From positions 124,001 to 188,000 of the forward strand of contig NZ_PVTH01000003.1 of assembly GCF_003002875.1 (NCBI RefSeq): a DNA stretch of 64,000 nt. The letters are read 5' to 3'. The stretch comes from Arcticibacter pallidicorallinus (GTDB lineage: Bacteria > Bacteroidota > Bacteroidia > Sphingobacteriales > Sphingobacteriaceae). The stretch's first letter is position 1, and every line of letters starts with the position of its first letter. Below, piece after piece: positions 35,877 through 46,200 of the stretch. The notes under the pieces are model-generated. The model saw nothing but the letters and a program-made list of their open reading frames with translations, was not told the DNA's origin and made no database searches. Both the position numbers and the translations under genes were made by a program.

Positions 35877-36461
35877 TTACAAGCTCTTGAGCGCGAGCTT
35901 GATCAGCTGTTCCACTGAAAGACTATCCGTCTCTCGCTTCAGAACATTATCAACAGCCTTCTCAGCGACATTCTTCACGAATCCGAGCATGATCAATGCA
36001 GATAATGCTTCCTCCTTTACCGTATTATATTTCGGCATAGAAGTAAGTGTATCTGCTCCTTCTTTTTTAAGCTTATCCTGTAACTCCAGGATCATTCTTT
36101 GTGCGGACTTTGGCCCTATCCCCTTGATCCGTTGAATCAAAGGCACATCTCCTTTTACAATTGCCTGCTGAATCTCATCTGGGGTTATAGATGAAAGTAT
36201 CATTCTTCCAGTGCCGGGACCAATTCCGGATACAGATATCAAATGCAAAAACAATCGCTTTTCGCTTTCATCTATGAACCCATAGAGCGTGTGAGCGTCC
36301 TCCTTAATATGCTGCCAGACGAAAAGCTTACAATGCTCTCCTCCTGGCAGCTTAGAATACGTGTTGATAGATATATTGATGTGGAAACCTACACCACTGG
36401 CTTCTATGATAACATAAGTGGCGCATTTGAATACCAGTTTGCCGTCAATATATGCGTACAT
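35877..36461 (-). CDS. ruvA: Holliday junction branch-migration protein RuvA
   Basis: A 194-aa protein that tetramerises on four-way junctions and loads the RuvB motor. It has the N-terminal OB fold (MYAYIDGKLVFKC), two helix-hairpin-helix segments (LISVSGIGPGTGRMIL and LIQRIKGIGPKSAQRMIL) and the C-terminal domain (about 145-194) that contacts RuvB. Length is normal. It begins 8 bases after maeB and precedes sprA by 22 bases, so these genes may form one long transcript. ruvC lies separately at 3731. Confidence 0.96.
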   Translation of the reverse strand: MYAYIDGKLVFKCATYVIIEASGVGFHINISINTYSKLPGGEHCKLFVWQHIKEDAHTLYGFIDESEKRLFLHLISVSGIGPGTGRMILSSITPDEIQQAIVKGDVPLIQRIKGIGPKSAQRMILELQDKLKKEGADTLTSMPKYNTVKEEALSALIMLGFVKNVAEKAVDNVLKRETDSLSVEQLIKLALKSL

Positions 36462-36469
36462 AATACGAG

Positions 36470-38752
36470 TTAATTATTTGTAGCTTCTTCCTGCTTCTCC
36501 TGAACATCCACAACTGCAATAGTCACCATATTTACAATCTCCCTGACGGAACTGCCCATCTGCAACACATGAACCGGCTTATTCAGCCCCAGTAAGATAG
36601 GTCCAACAGCCTCGGCTTCACCCAATTCCTGCAATAACTTATATGCAATATTACCAGATTCAAGATTTGGAAAAACCAGTGTATTAGCGGGCGAATCAAC
36701 TAGCTTACTAAATGGGAAATTTTCCCGTAACATGGCGTTGTTAACCGCAAAGTTGCCCTGCATTTCGCCGTCCACTGTAACCTCCGGATGATTTTCGTGC
36801 AGAATACGAACGGCTTCCCGTGTTTTGCCGGGAATCTCTCCCTCATTAGATCCGAAATTTGAATACGATAGAACTGCCAATCGAGGATTTACATTGAATT
36901 TTCTAACGGATTTGTCGAGAAGAAGTGAAATACTTACTAGCTCTTCAGCAGTAGGATCCTTGTTCACTGTTGTATCACCGAAGAAAATCGGGCCTTTTTT
37001 GGTTAGCATCATATACATACCAGCCACCCTGTTTATCTTAGGGTCAGCGCCGATGACCTGTAAAGCAGGCTTAAGGGTTGAGCCATAATCCTTGGTTAAT
37101 CCCGAGATCAGCGCATCGGCCTCTCCAAATTCCACCATGCATGCTCCGAAATAGTTGCGGTCGCGCATAAGCTTCCGTGCCTGAAAAAGACTGATTCCTC
37201 TTCGTTGCCTCTTTGAATAAAGGTACTGGGCATACTCCTGAATGCGTGCATCATCTTCGAGCGGATCTATAATGGACACACCATTAAGATCCAGATCATG
37301 TTCCTTCATCGTCTTCAGAATAGCGTCGCGGTTACCCAATAAAATCGGTGTGGCTATACCTTCTTCTTTTACTATCTGAGCTGCCTTTAATATTCTATAA
37401 TGGTCGGCTTCTGCAAAGACCACGCGCTTAGGGTCAGACTTGGCCCTGCTGCTAAGCGCTCGTAAAATAGCATCATCACCGCCAAGCCTTCTGCTCAACT
37501 CCTCTTTGTAAGCATCCCAATCAGTAATGACTGCACGGGCTACCCCCGATTCTATTGCTGCCTGAGCAACAGCAGATGATACGGCTGTGATCAGGCGTGG
37601 GTCAGTTGGTTTAGGAATGATATAATCTTTTCCAAACCGAATATTATGAAGATTATAGGCGAGCATTACAGCCTCAGGGACTTGCTTCTTTGCCATATCA
37701 GCAATTGCTTTTACGGCAGCGATCTTCATCTCCTCGTTGATTGTGGTCGCTCTCACATCCATGGCTCCCCTGAAAATATAAGGAAAACCGAGAACATTGT
37801 TTACCTGATTAGGATAGTCAGATCTCCCCGTTGCCATGATAATATCCTTTCTGGTTTCAGTCGCCAGTTCATACGATATTTCCGGATTCGGATTCGCCAT
37901 TGCAAATACTATCGGATTCTCAGCCATGGTCAATAACGCTTCGGCAGAAAGTGAGTCTGCGGCCGATAGGCCAATGAAAACGTCTGCTTCTACCATAGCT
38001 TCTTCAAGCGTATGGAAGTCTTTGTCAGTAGCAAACTCAGCCTTTAATGGATCAATCTTTTCCCGGTCAGAACGAATCACGCCTGAGCGGTCTACCATAA
38101 TGATATTCTCCTTTTTTGCCCCAAGGCTAACATAAAGGCGCGAACAGGATATTGCCGCAGCTCCGGCGCCATTTACGACGATTCGGATGGTCTCCAGACT
38201 TTTATTTTGTAGCTCACAGGCATTCAGTAAAGCGGCGGCGGAAATGATCGCCGTACCATGCTGATCGTCATGCATCACGGGTATGTTCATCTCCTCCTTG
38301 AGCCTACGCTCAATTTCGAAGCATTCCGGAGCTTTAATATCTTCAAGGTTTATCCCGCCAAAGGTAGGTTCCAGAGCCTTTACTATATTGACAAACTGAT
38401 CGATATCCGTGGTATTCAACTCAAGATCGAACACATCTATATCGGCAAATATCTTAAATAGCAGTCCCTTGCCTTCCATAACAGGCTTGCCTGCTTCAGG
38501 ACCGATATTACCAAGTCCCAGAACTGCGGTTCCATTACTTATCACAGCAACCAGGTTGCCCTTAGCTGTATACTTATAAACATCTTCGGTATTTTCAGCG
38601 ATTTTTAAACACGGTTCTGCAACACCCGGAGAGTATGCTAATGTTAAATCACGTTGGGAATTGGTTGGCTTCGTTGGTACCACCTGGATCTTACCAGGTC
38701 TGCCTTGCGAATGATAATCTAATGCGTCCTTCTGTTTATTTAATTTATCCAT
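36470..38752 (-). CDS. maeB: NADP-dependent malic enzyme with phosphotransacetylase domain (MaeB type)
   Basis: A 760-aa two-domain protein. Residues of about 1-400 form malic enzyme (YSPGVAEPC, metal region [26 protein letters not shown], and the nucleotide motif [16 protein letters not shown]), and about 430-755 form a phosphotransacetylase-like domain that is usually regulatory in MaeB. The enzyme oxidatively decarboxylates malate to pyruvate with reduction of NADP. A -7 element lies 17 bases upstream of its ATG. It is the first gene of a likely maeB-ruvA-sprA unit. Confidence 0.94.
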   Translation of the reverse strand: MDKLNKQKDALDYHSQGRPGKIQVVPTKPTNSQRDLTLAYSPGVAEPCLKIAENTEDVYKYTAKGNLVAVISNGTAVLGLGNIGPEAGKPVMEGKGLLFKIFADIDVFDLELNTTDIDQFVNIVKALEPTFGGINLEDIKAPECFEIERRLKEEMNIPVMHDDQHGTAIISAAALLNACELQNKSLETIRIVVNGAGAAAISCSRLYVSLGAKKENIIMVDRSGVIRSDREKIDPLKAEFATDKDFHTLEEAMVEADVFIGLSAADSLSAEALLTMAENPIVFAMANPNPEISYELATETRKDIIMATGRSDYPNQVNNVLGFPYIFRGAMDVRATTINEEMKIAAVKAIADMAKKQVPEAVMLAYNLHNIRFGKDYIIPKPTDPRLITAVSSAVAQAAIESGVARAVITDWDAYKEELSRRLGGDDAILRALSSRAKSDPKRVVFAEADHYRILKAAQIVKEEGIATPILLGNRDAILKTMKEHDLDLNGVSIIDPLEDDARIQEYAQYLYSKRQRRGISLFQARKLMRDRNYFGACMVEFGEADALISGLTKDYGSTLKPALQVIGADPKINRVAGMYMMLTKKGPIFFGDTTVNKDPTAEELVSISLLLDKSVRKFNVNPRLAVLSYSNFGSNEGEIPGKTREAVRILHENHPEVTVDGEMQGNFAVNNAMLRENFPFSKLVDSPANTLVFPNLESGNIAYKLLQELGEAEAVGPILLGLNKPVHVLQMGSSVREIVNMVTIAVVDVQEKQEEATNN

Positions 38753-38769
38753 TTGGCCCCTTTATGCGG

Positions 38770-38777
38770 CAAAACTA
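38770..38777 (-). promoter_or_regulatory. Promoter -7 element for maeB
   Basis: The minus strand reads TAGTTTTG, an exact TAnnTTTG match, 17 bases upstream of the maeB ATG at 38752. No -33 TTG was seen at the expected distance. The element lies between the lutB-like stop (38818) and maeB. Confidence 0.55.
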
Positions 38778-38817
38778 CAACTCTTTACAGATAAGATTGT
38801 GAAAATGTGTTAATTTA

Positions 38818-40203
38818 TTAATCAAGATTCCGCTTTCCCTGTTTCCACTGCTTGCTGAAAGATTTTGGAGCAACTGTCGGAAGATCCCGATGCTTTCCCC
38901 ATGTCTTCTTAAAGAACGTTTTGAGCATGAGATTTTTGATTTTCCCACCTACTGCATCCACCCAACTCCTTTTAAGCATGGCTTTCTGCCAACCTTTCCA
39001 TCCTATCTCTTCCACCTTCGGCGCCATTCCCTGCGCAACAGAATCCCTCCTGTTCAAAAGCAGCATCTTGTGGATATCGATCTTTACCGGGCATACCTCG
39101 GTGCACTTTCCGCACAAACTGGAAGCATAGCTCAAATGCTTAAAATCCTCCATCCCATCAAGGTGTGGTGTAATCACGGAACCTATGGGCCCGCTGTAGG
39201 TTGTTTCATAGGCATGACCTCCAACGTTTTTGTAAATCGGACAGGCATTCAAACATGCGCCACAACGAATGCAATACAAGCCCTGCCGCTGTTCTTTTTG
39301 AGCCAGAAGATCGGTTCGACCGTTGTCCAGCAACACAACGTACATTTCCTCTGGACCGTCCGTTTCGCCCTGCTGACGCGGACCGCTGAAGATGCTATTG
39401 TAAACCGTGAGGTTTTGCCCCGTCCCATGCGTTGAAAGCAGGGGCCAGTAAAGATCCAGATCATTCAAAGAAGGGATCAACTTCTCAATACCTACTATGG
39501 CAATATGAATCTTGGGGAAAGTAGTGGTTAGTCGTGCATTACCTTCATTCTCCGTCAGTGCAATACTTCCTGTATCGGCAATAAGGAAGTTCGCACCCGT
39601 TATTCCTACATCTGCGGTGGTATACTTTTCTCTCAAAAGCTCCCTGGCCTTAGCCGTTAGCTGCTCCGGAGTAGCATCCGCTGGAGTGCCAAAGCGCTCA
39701 TGAAAAAGCTTCGCAATATCCTCTTTGCTCAAATGCATGGCAGGGGTGACAATATGGTAGGGCTTCTGCCCAAGCAGCTGCACTATATATTCACCAAGGT
39801 CACTTTCAAGCGACTCAATATTGTTCTTTTCAAGAAAATCATTAAGATGGATCTCCTCAGTCGTCATCGACTTCGACTTAATTACCGACCGGGCATTTGC
39901 TTTTTTAATGATCTGGAGTATTTCGGATTGAGCCTCTTCTATATCGTTTGCCCATATCACCTTACCGCCTCTTTTAAGAAAATTCGCCTCAAACTCAGGA
40001 AGAAGCTTATCAAGGTTCTCCATCACCTTCCACTTGATGACATGAGCCTTTTTCTTGGACTGCTCTAAATTTGCCAACCTCGAAAGACCTCTGTTAACCG
40101 CCGTATTATACCTGCCGATATTAAAATTGATAACCCGGCGATGGTCCAGGTCAAATGCCTTTTCCCCGGAGGTCTCTTGAAACTGCTCAGCAAATTTTGT
40201 CAT
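38818..40203 (-). CDS. lutB: LutB/LldF-type iron-sulfur protein
   Basis: A 461-aa protein with an N-terminal LUD-type domain and two ferredoxin-like [4Fe-4S] sites, CIRCGACLNACP (about 312-323) and CGKCTEVCP (about 362-370). LutB works with LutA and LutC to oxidise L-lactate; neither partner is in this window, so the function here is uncertain although the domain architecture is complete. It lies 14 bases after the M61 peptidase gene on the same strand and is likely transcribed with it. It ends 65 bases before maeB. Confidence 0.85.
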   Translation of the reverse strand: MTKFAEQFQETSGEKAFDLDHRRVINFNIGRYNTAVNRGLSRLANLEQSKKKAHVIKWKVMENLDKLLPEFEANFLKRGGKVIWANDIEEAQSEILQIIKKANARSVIKSKSMTTEEIHLNDFLEKNNIESLESDLGEYIVQLLGQKPYHIVTPAMHLSKEDIAKLFHERFGTPADATPEQLTAKARELLREKYTTADVGITGANFLIADTGSIALTENEGNARLTTTFPKIHIAIVGIEKLIPSLNDLDLYWPLLSTHGTGQNLTVYNSIFSGPRQQGETDGPEEMYVVLLDNGRTDLLAQKEQRQGLYCIRCGACLNACPIYKNVGGHAYETTYSGPIGSVITPHLDGMEDFKHLSYASSLCGKCTEVCPVKIDIHKMLLLNRRDSVAQGMAPKVEEIGWKGWQKAMLKRSWVDAVGGKIKNLMLKTFFKKTWGKHRDLPTVAPKSFSKQWKQGKRNLD

Positions 40204-40217
40204 AAGTGATATTTGTG

Positions 40218-42023
40218 TTACAAATTAAGCCATTTTTTTCTTACCGCAAATTGTTGGGTAGATGCGTCTTTAGCTGCCTCGATGCGGAATTTTCCTTTAA
40301 TTTCCTTTTTCAACGTTACAGACAATGTTCTTACGAGTCCATCTCTCGATAACAAGACATCAACCCTATCTCCCACCTTCTTGTTTGCAATCAGTCGGTC
40401 AATACCCGCCTGATCATTTATACGATTCCCATTAATCGCAATTATTTCATCGTTTACACTGATCCCATCAGTCCAGGCCGTACCGGCACGGGTTACGCTG
40501 ACAACAGATAGCTTTCCATCTTTGCTCGATGCAGTCAGTCCCAGTGATGGTGTGTTCAAACCCGCATACTCGTCAACAAGCACCAAGCCGGCGTGATCCA
40601 AATGTACCTGAAAGTCAATCGGCGCAGCTTTATGCACATATTTACTATAGAAGTTATCCAGAGAAATCCCTCCGACCTTCTCCGCCATTCGCTTAAATTC
40701 TTCGCTGGTAAAGCCGCGATTCTGTTTCAGGAAATACTCATCGTACATTGCCTTGAGTACATCATCCAATCCTTTTGCACCCTTAGTCGCGTTTATTATC
40801 TCCAGATCGAGGATCATACCTAAAACCGCACCCTTATTATAATACGATATTCCTGTGTTTTTGGAGTTTTCATTCGGACGATAATACTTTATCCAAGCAT
40901 CAAAACTAGATTCCGCTACAGGCTGTACTCCCGCTCCAGGCTGATTAGACACCGTTTCAATATCACTGGATAAAACATTGAGATAAGCTTCCGGACTATA
41001 TACGTTGGTGCGTCGCAAGATCAGATTGTCGTAATAGGCAGTAAATCCTTCCGAAATCCAAAGATCGGTAGTATAATTCTCGGTGCTATAGTCAAACGGC
41101 CCTAATGCCGCAGGACGTAGACGTTTGACGTTCCACAAATGAAAGTACTCATGCGCAACAAGCCCCAGGAAGCCTTTATAGCCCTTATCCGTATTGTAGG
41201 CATCACGCGATGCACCTAATACTGTAGAGTTAAGATGTTCCAGACCTCCCCCGCCTGATTGAAAATTATGAACAATAAAGACATAACGCTTGTTAGGCAT
41301 GTGCTGAAATATGGACATCTGTGACTCAACAATTTTAGCCATATCCGCAGATAATTTAGCCTTATCATAATTGCCGCCTCCGTACATAGCAACCTCATGT
41401 TTAACTCCAGCAGCGGTAAACTCAAAAATATCCTGGTTACCCACTTCAATTGGAGAATCGAACAAGACATCAAAGTCAGATGCATAGTAAGTAAATGCTT
41501 TGCCTTTAACCGGCTCCAATCCCGTCGACACCTTCGTCCAGGCATGGTGAGGATGCACCGTTACAACTGATGGCAGCTGCAACATACCGTCGACATACAT
41601 AAACACTCCCGTGGGGGATAAAAATGCATGAGAAGCATCAACAAAGCTGGTCCGCACTGATATTTCAAAAGCATAGACTTTATAAAATACTTCGATCGCC
41701 TTGGCGCCTGCTGTCGCAACTCTCCATGTATTTTTGTTTACCTTTCTAAAAGAAACGGAACTCTGCCCCGCACCCTTAACAGAAAACTGCTCCACGTTCT
41801 TTGCGAACTCCCGTACCAGGTAAGATCCAGGAGCCCAAACAGGCATCTTCACATCGACAGAATCCGAGGAGATTCCGGATATATTCATTTTAACATCGAC
41901 ATAGTGAGCATTAGGCTCAGAAAATGACACTTCGAAGGAGATTTCCATCTTCGCTTCAGCATTTTTTACAGAAAGCAGCATACAAAAAAGTAGAAATGTG
42001 GCGAAAAAAAATAGCTTATTCAT
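40218..42023 (-). CDS. M61 glycyl-aminopeptidase-family peptidase with PDZ domain
   Basis: A 601-aa secreted metallopeptidase. It has a signal peptide (about 1-25), an N-terminal beta-rich domain (about 30-190), the catalytic region with zinc motif HEYFHLWNVKRLRP (about 285-298) and the downstream glutamate in WISEGFTAYYD, and a C-terminal PDZ domain (about 490-585). Members remove N-terminal glycine or alanine from peptides; the natural substrate here is unknown. The ATG at 42023 is preferred over a TTG four codons upstream. It heads a run with the lutB-like gene and is divergent from the efflux operon across 167 bases. Confidence 0.9.
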   Translation of the reverse strand: MNKLFFFATFLLFCMLLSVKNAEAKMEISFEVSFSEPNAHYVDVKMNISGISSDSVDVKMPVWAPGSYLVREFAKNVEQFSVKGAGQSSVSFRKVNKNTWRVATAGAKAIEVFYKVYAFEISVRTSFVDASHAFLSPTGVFMYVDGMLQLPSVVTVHPHHAWTKVSTGLEPVKGKAFTYYASDFDVLFDSPIEVGNQDIFEFTAAGVKHEVAMYGGGNYDKAKLSADMAKIVESQMSIFQHMPNKRYVFIVHNFQSGGGGLEHLNSTVLGASRDAYNTDKGYKGFLGLVAHEYFHLWNVKRLRPAALGPFDYSTENYTTDLWISEGFTAYYDNLILRRTNVYSPEAYLNVLSSDIETVSNQPGAGVQPVAESSFDAWIKYYRPNENSKNTGISYYNKGAVLGMILDLEIINATKGAKGLDDVLKAMYDEYFLKQNRGFTSEEFKRMAEKVGGISLDNFYSKYVHKAAPIDFQVHLDHAGLVLVDEYAGLNTPSLGLTASSKDGKLSVVSVTRAGTAWTDGISVNDEIIAINGNRINDQAGIDRLIANKKVGDRVDVLLSRDGLVRTLSVTLKKEIKGKFRIEAAKDASTQQFAVRKKWLNL

Positions 42024-42032
42024 ATTCGAGGA

Positions 42033-42040
42033 CAAAAGTA
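42033..42040 (-). promoter_or_regulatory. Promoter -7 element for the M61 gene
   Basis: The minus strand reads TACTTTTG, an exact TAnnTTTG match, ending 9 bases before the ATG at 42023. The TTG four codons before that ATG lies inside this element, so it is unlikely to be a start codon. No -33 element is clear. Confidence 0.5.
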
Positions 42041-42085
42041 GTCATTTACATAATACACTTATCGGTAGATAAAATAGTAAAATCC

Positions 42086-42142
42086 TTGATACACCTCAAC
42101 GATAGCGGTTTTTTTCCATCAAATTTCTGTAATTTGTATCAA
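42086..42142. repeat. 8-bp inverted repeat upstream of the efflux operon
   Basis: TTGATACA at 42086-42093 and TGTATCAA at 42135-42142 are perfectly complementary and lie 41 bases apart in the leader region before the efflux operon (ATG at 42191). They could be two halves of a dimer-bound operator, but the spacing is long and no regulator gene is adjacent. Chance is possible. Confidence 0.3.
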
Positions 42143-42190
42143 AACTAAATTTCGCTTCGCTCCTTCTCTCCAGTACTGCTTAATAATATT

Positions 42191-43261
42191 ATGAAATTAA
42201 AATACCTGTTCTACGCGTTACTCATAGGGGGACTTGCTGCCCTCGTCATCTATCGAATCACCACCAATAAAGAAAGTCAAAACCAAGGTCCCGGAAAAGG
42301 AGGTGCTGCCACTCAAAGACCGGCAGCTGTGAATGGTATTGAAGTAAGGCCTTCTGAATTCTCTAACTCCTTGTCTGTAACAGGCTCAATCGATGCAAAT
42401 GAGAAAGTAGATATCCGAAGCGAAGTTTCAGGGGTGGTAAGATCGATCTCCTTTAAGGAAGGCGGCAGAGTACAGAAGGGTCAGGCTCTCCTGAAGATTG
42501 ACGACTCCGAACTACGCGCACAGTTATCCCAGGCTCTCACCAGAGAGAATCTTGCTGCAGGCACTGAAAATCGCGCCAGACAATTATTGGAAAAAGAAGC
42601 GATCAGCCAGGAAGAATTCGATATTGCACTTGCAGACCTTAGATCCTTAAAAGCACAAACACAGTTGATAAGAGCGCAACTCGGAAAGACTACCGTAAAC
42701 GCTCCCTTTAGCGGCACCATAGGTTTGCGATCCATTTCGCAGGGTGAGTATGTTACCCCCACCACAATTGTTGCTACCCTTGTAAATACGAATCCGGTGA
42801 AGATAACCTTCTCCATCCCCGAGAAATATTCCAACCAGGTAAAAAACAATTCAAAAATCGTTTTTACGCTTTCCGGCAGCAATAAAAAGTACAGTGCTAC
42901 AGTTTATGCTATCGAGCCTCAGGTAGAGGCAGCAACGCGCACACTGCAATTGAGAGCCAGGGCAGCAAATGATGACGGAATGCTTATTCCTGGATCATTT
43001 GCAAACATTAATCTGCCTCTGAATACCATAGATGATGCTTTACTTGTACCAAGCGAAGCAATCATCCCCGTTCAAAACGGAAAGAAAGTATTCGTTTCTG
43101 CCAACGGCAAGGCAAAAGAAGTGATGGTGGAAACATCCTCCAGAACAGAAAAGGAGGTGCTGATAACCTCCGGATTAAAGGCCGGTGATACCGTTTTAAC
43201 CACTGGCATCATGACATTGAAAGAAGGAAGTCCTGTAAAAGTGAGAATAGCAAAGAAGTAA
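42191..43261 (+). CDS. RND efflux periplasmic adaptor (membrane fusion protein)
   Basis: A 356-aa HlyD/AcrA-type adaptor. It has an N-terminal membrane anchor or signal segment (about 4-20), a barrel-sandwich region (VDIRSEVSGVVRSISFKEG and NAPFSGTIGLRSIS), an alpha-hairpin (about 105-150) and beta-barrel plus membrane-proximal domains (LLVPSEAIIPVQNGKKVFV). It links the RND pump to the outer-membrane channel. The RND pump gene follows after 12 bases, so the two are one operon. Substrates cannot be predicted. Confidence 0.93.
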   Translation: MKLKYLFYALLIGGLAALVIYRITTNKESQNQGPGKGGAATQRPAAVNGIEVRPSEFSNSLSVTGSIDANEKVDIRSEVSGVVRSISFKEGGRVQKGQALLKIDDSELRAQLSQALTRENLAAGTENRARQLLEKEAISQEEFDIALADLRSLKAQTQLIRAQLGKTTVNAPFSGTIGLRSISQGEYVTPTTIVATLVNTNPVKITFSIPEKYSNQVKNNSKIVFTLSGSNKKYSATVYAIEPQVEAATRTLQLRARAANDDGMLIPGSFANINLPLNTIDDALLVPSEAIIPVQNGKKVFVSANGKAKEVMVETSSRTEKEVLITSGLKAGDTVLTTGIMTLKEGSPVKVRIAKK

Positions 43262-43273
43262 CAAAGGATTAGG

Positions 43274-46200
43274 ATGAGTTTATCAACGACCAGTATTAAA
43301 AGACCAGTATTTACCATTGTAATCAATCTGGTACTGATCCTGTTCGGGATCATCGGGTACACCTTTCTGGGGATCCGGGAGTTTCCGTCGATCGACCCTG
43401 CAATTATATCAGTCAGAACGAGCTATTCAGGTGCCAACCCCGATATTATAGAATCGCAGATTACCGAACCAATCGAAAAGGCAATCAACTCAATCGATGG
43501 TATCCGTACAATTACCTCTTCGAGTAATCAAGGGTCAAGTAATATATCGATTGAATTCAATCTCGACAAGAATCTTGAAGAAGCGGCTAACGATGTAAGA
43601 GATAAAGTTTCCCAGGCTTCCAGAAGTTTGCCTCAGGATATAGACGCTCCTCCTGTAGTATCAAAAGCCGACGCCGACTCGGAGCCGATCATCACCATGA
43701 CGGCGCAGAGCAGCAAGCGCGATCAGCTTGCGTTAAGTGATTATGCAGAGAATGTCATTTCCCAGCGCATACAAACCATTCCGGGAGTAAGTAGTGTCCA
43801 GATCTGGGGACAGAAGCGCTATGCGATGCGATTGTGGATAGACCCGATGAAACTTGCTTCATTCGGACTAACTGTTGCTGATGTAAGGACAGCTTTGACC
43901 CGGGAAAACGTGGAGCTTCCTTCAGGTAAGCTCACCGGAGATAATACGGAAATAGGTGTCAAAACCTTGGGCAACCTGTCCAGTCCCGAGCAATTCAATA
44001 ACCTGATCATCAAAACAAACGGCGATAAGATCATTCGCCTGAGCGATATCGGAAGCGCCGTTCTCGGTCCCGAAAATCCCGAAACCGAGATGACGCAATC
44101 GGGAGAACCCATGGTTGGCCTGGCAGTAGTTCCTCAGCCTGGAACCAACTATCTTGAGATCGCCAATGCTTTTTATGAAAGGTTTGAACAGCTTAAAAAC
44201 GAACTTCCAGAAGATATCAAGCTGGATATTGCCGTAGATAATACACTGTTTATCAAAAAGTCGGTTATCGAGGTAGCTGAAACCATTCTCATAGCCCTGG
44301 TCCTGGTAATTCTGATCATTTACCTGTTCTTCAGAGACTGGAGTATAGCCATCCGGCCGCTGATCGATATTCCGGTATCCCTCATCGCCACATTCTTCAT
44401 CATGTATCTGATGGGCTTCTCAGTGAATGTCCTTACTCTTTTGGCAATTGTTTTAGCCACGGGACTAGTAGTCGATGACGGGATTGTAGTGACCGAAAAT
44501 ATCTTCAAGAAAGTAGAAGAAGGAATGTCCCCGATAGAAGCGGCGATTAAGGGCTCTAACGAAATCTTCATGGCGGTCGTTTCCATTTCCGTCACCCTGG
44601 CTGCAGTGTTCCTGCCTGTTATTTTCATGGAAGGGTTCGTCGGACGACTGTTCCGCGAGTTCGGCGTGGTCATCGGGGCAGCGGTATTGATCTCAGCCTT
44701 TGTATCCTTAACGCTTACGCCTATGCTTAATGCTTACCTCATGAAAGGAGGCAAGCAGAAAAAGTCGCGTTTCTATAACCTGACTGAACCATACTTCGTC
44801 AAGATGAACACCGGATATGCAAACGCCCTATCCTCCTTTATGAAGAGGAAATGGTTAAGTTTCCCCATTCTCCTTGTGTGCGTAGGACTGATCGCGTTAT
44901 TCTATACCATCATTCAGAAAGAAACCGCTCCTTATGACGATAGAAGCTATTTAAGAACAGTAGTAAGTGCTCCTGAGGGCGCGTCCTTTGACTATATGGA
45001 CCGCTACATGAAAGAACTTACCCAGCTGGTCAATGATTCCATACCAGAAAAGAAAGTGAATCTGGTGATGACCTCTCCCGGCTTCGGATCGTCATCAATC
45101 AACAGCGGCCGGATGATCATAAACCTGGTGCAGCCCGACGAAAGAGAACGAAGCCAGCAAGAAATAGCACAAAAGCTTACCCAGCTCACAAGGAACTTCA
45201 GCGAGGGTAAGACCATGGTTACTGAGCAGCCAACTATTTCTGTAAACAAGCGAGGCGGTCTTCCCATTCAGTATATCATCCAGGCCCCTAACTTTGATCA
45301 GCTGGAAGAAAAGGTTCCGCAGTTTCTGGACATGGCATCCCAGGATCCCACATTCACGACAACAGACGTCAATCTCAAATTTAATAAGCCCGAAATCAGT
45401 ATTACTATAGACCGCGAAAAGGCGCAAAGCTTAGGCGTATCTGTCCTTGACGTTGCTCAAACCTTGCAATTATCCTTAAGCGGACAGCGTTTTGCATATT
45501 TCTTAATGAACGGCAGACAATATCAGGTAATCGGACAGTTCGAAAAAGCGGACCGCGAGGCACCGATAGATCTCACCTCCATATACGTAAAGAGCAATAC
45601 CGGACAACTTATTCAGATGGATAACCTGGTAACATTAAAGGAATTGAGCAGTCCGCCTCAGCTATATCACCATAACCGCTATTTATCCGCAACAATCTCT
45701 GCAGGCTTGGCTCCTGGCAAGAGTATTGGAGATGGAATAGAAGCGATGGACAGAATTAAGGAAAAGATCCTGGATGATAGCTTCTCGACTGACCTTGGAG
45801 GCGAATCACGGGACTTTGTAGAAAGCGGATCCAACACCGTATTTGCCTTCGGACTGGCACTACTACTAATTTATCTGATCCTCGCTGCGCAGTTTGAGAG
45901 CTTCGTCGACCCACTCATTATCATCTTAACTGTTCCGATGGCTGTTGCCGGAGCCTTGCTATCACTATGGCTATGTGGTCAAACCTGGAATATCTTCAGT
46001 CAGATAGGCACCATCATGTTGATTGGGCTCGTCACCAAGAACGGAATCCTGATTGTCGAGTTCGCCAACCATCTCCGGCAGGAGGGCAGGACGAAAATTG
46101 AAGCCATTCTTGAAGCATCAGAGGCAAGGCTCAGACCTATTTTGATGACAAGTCTCGCTATCGCACTCGGTGCTTTACCAATTGCAATGGCGATGGGTGC

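Noticed and set aside
38890-39435. 181-codon plus-strand open frame antisense to the lutB-like gene
   Set aside because: The minus-strand frame carries two intact iron-sulfur motifs, so the antisense frame is a shadow.
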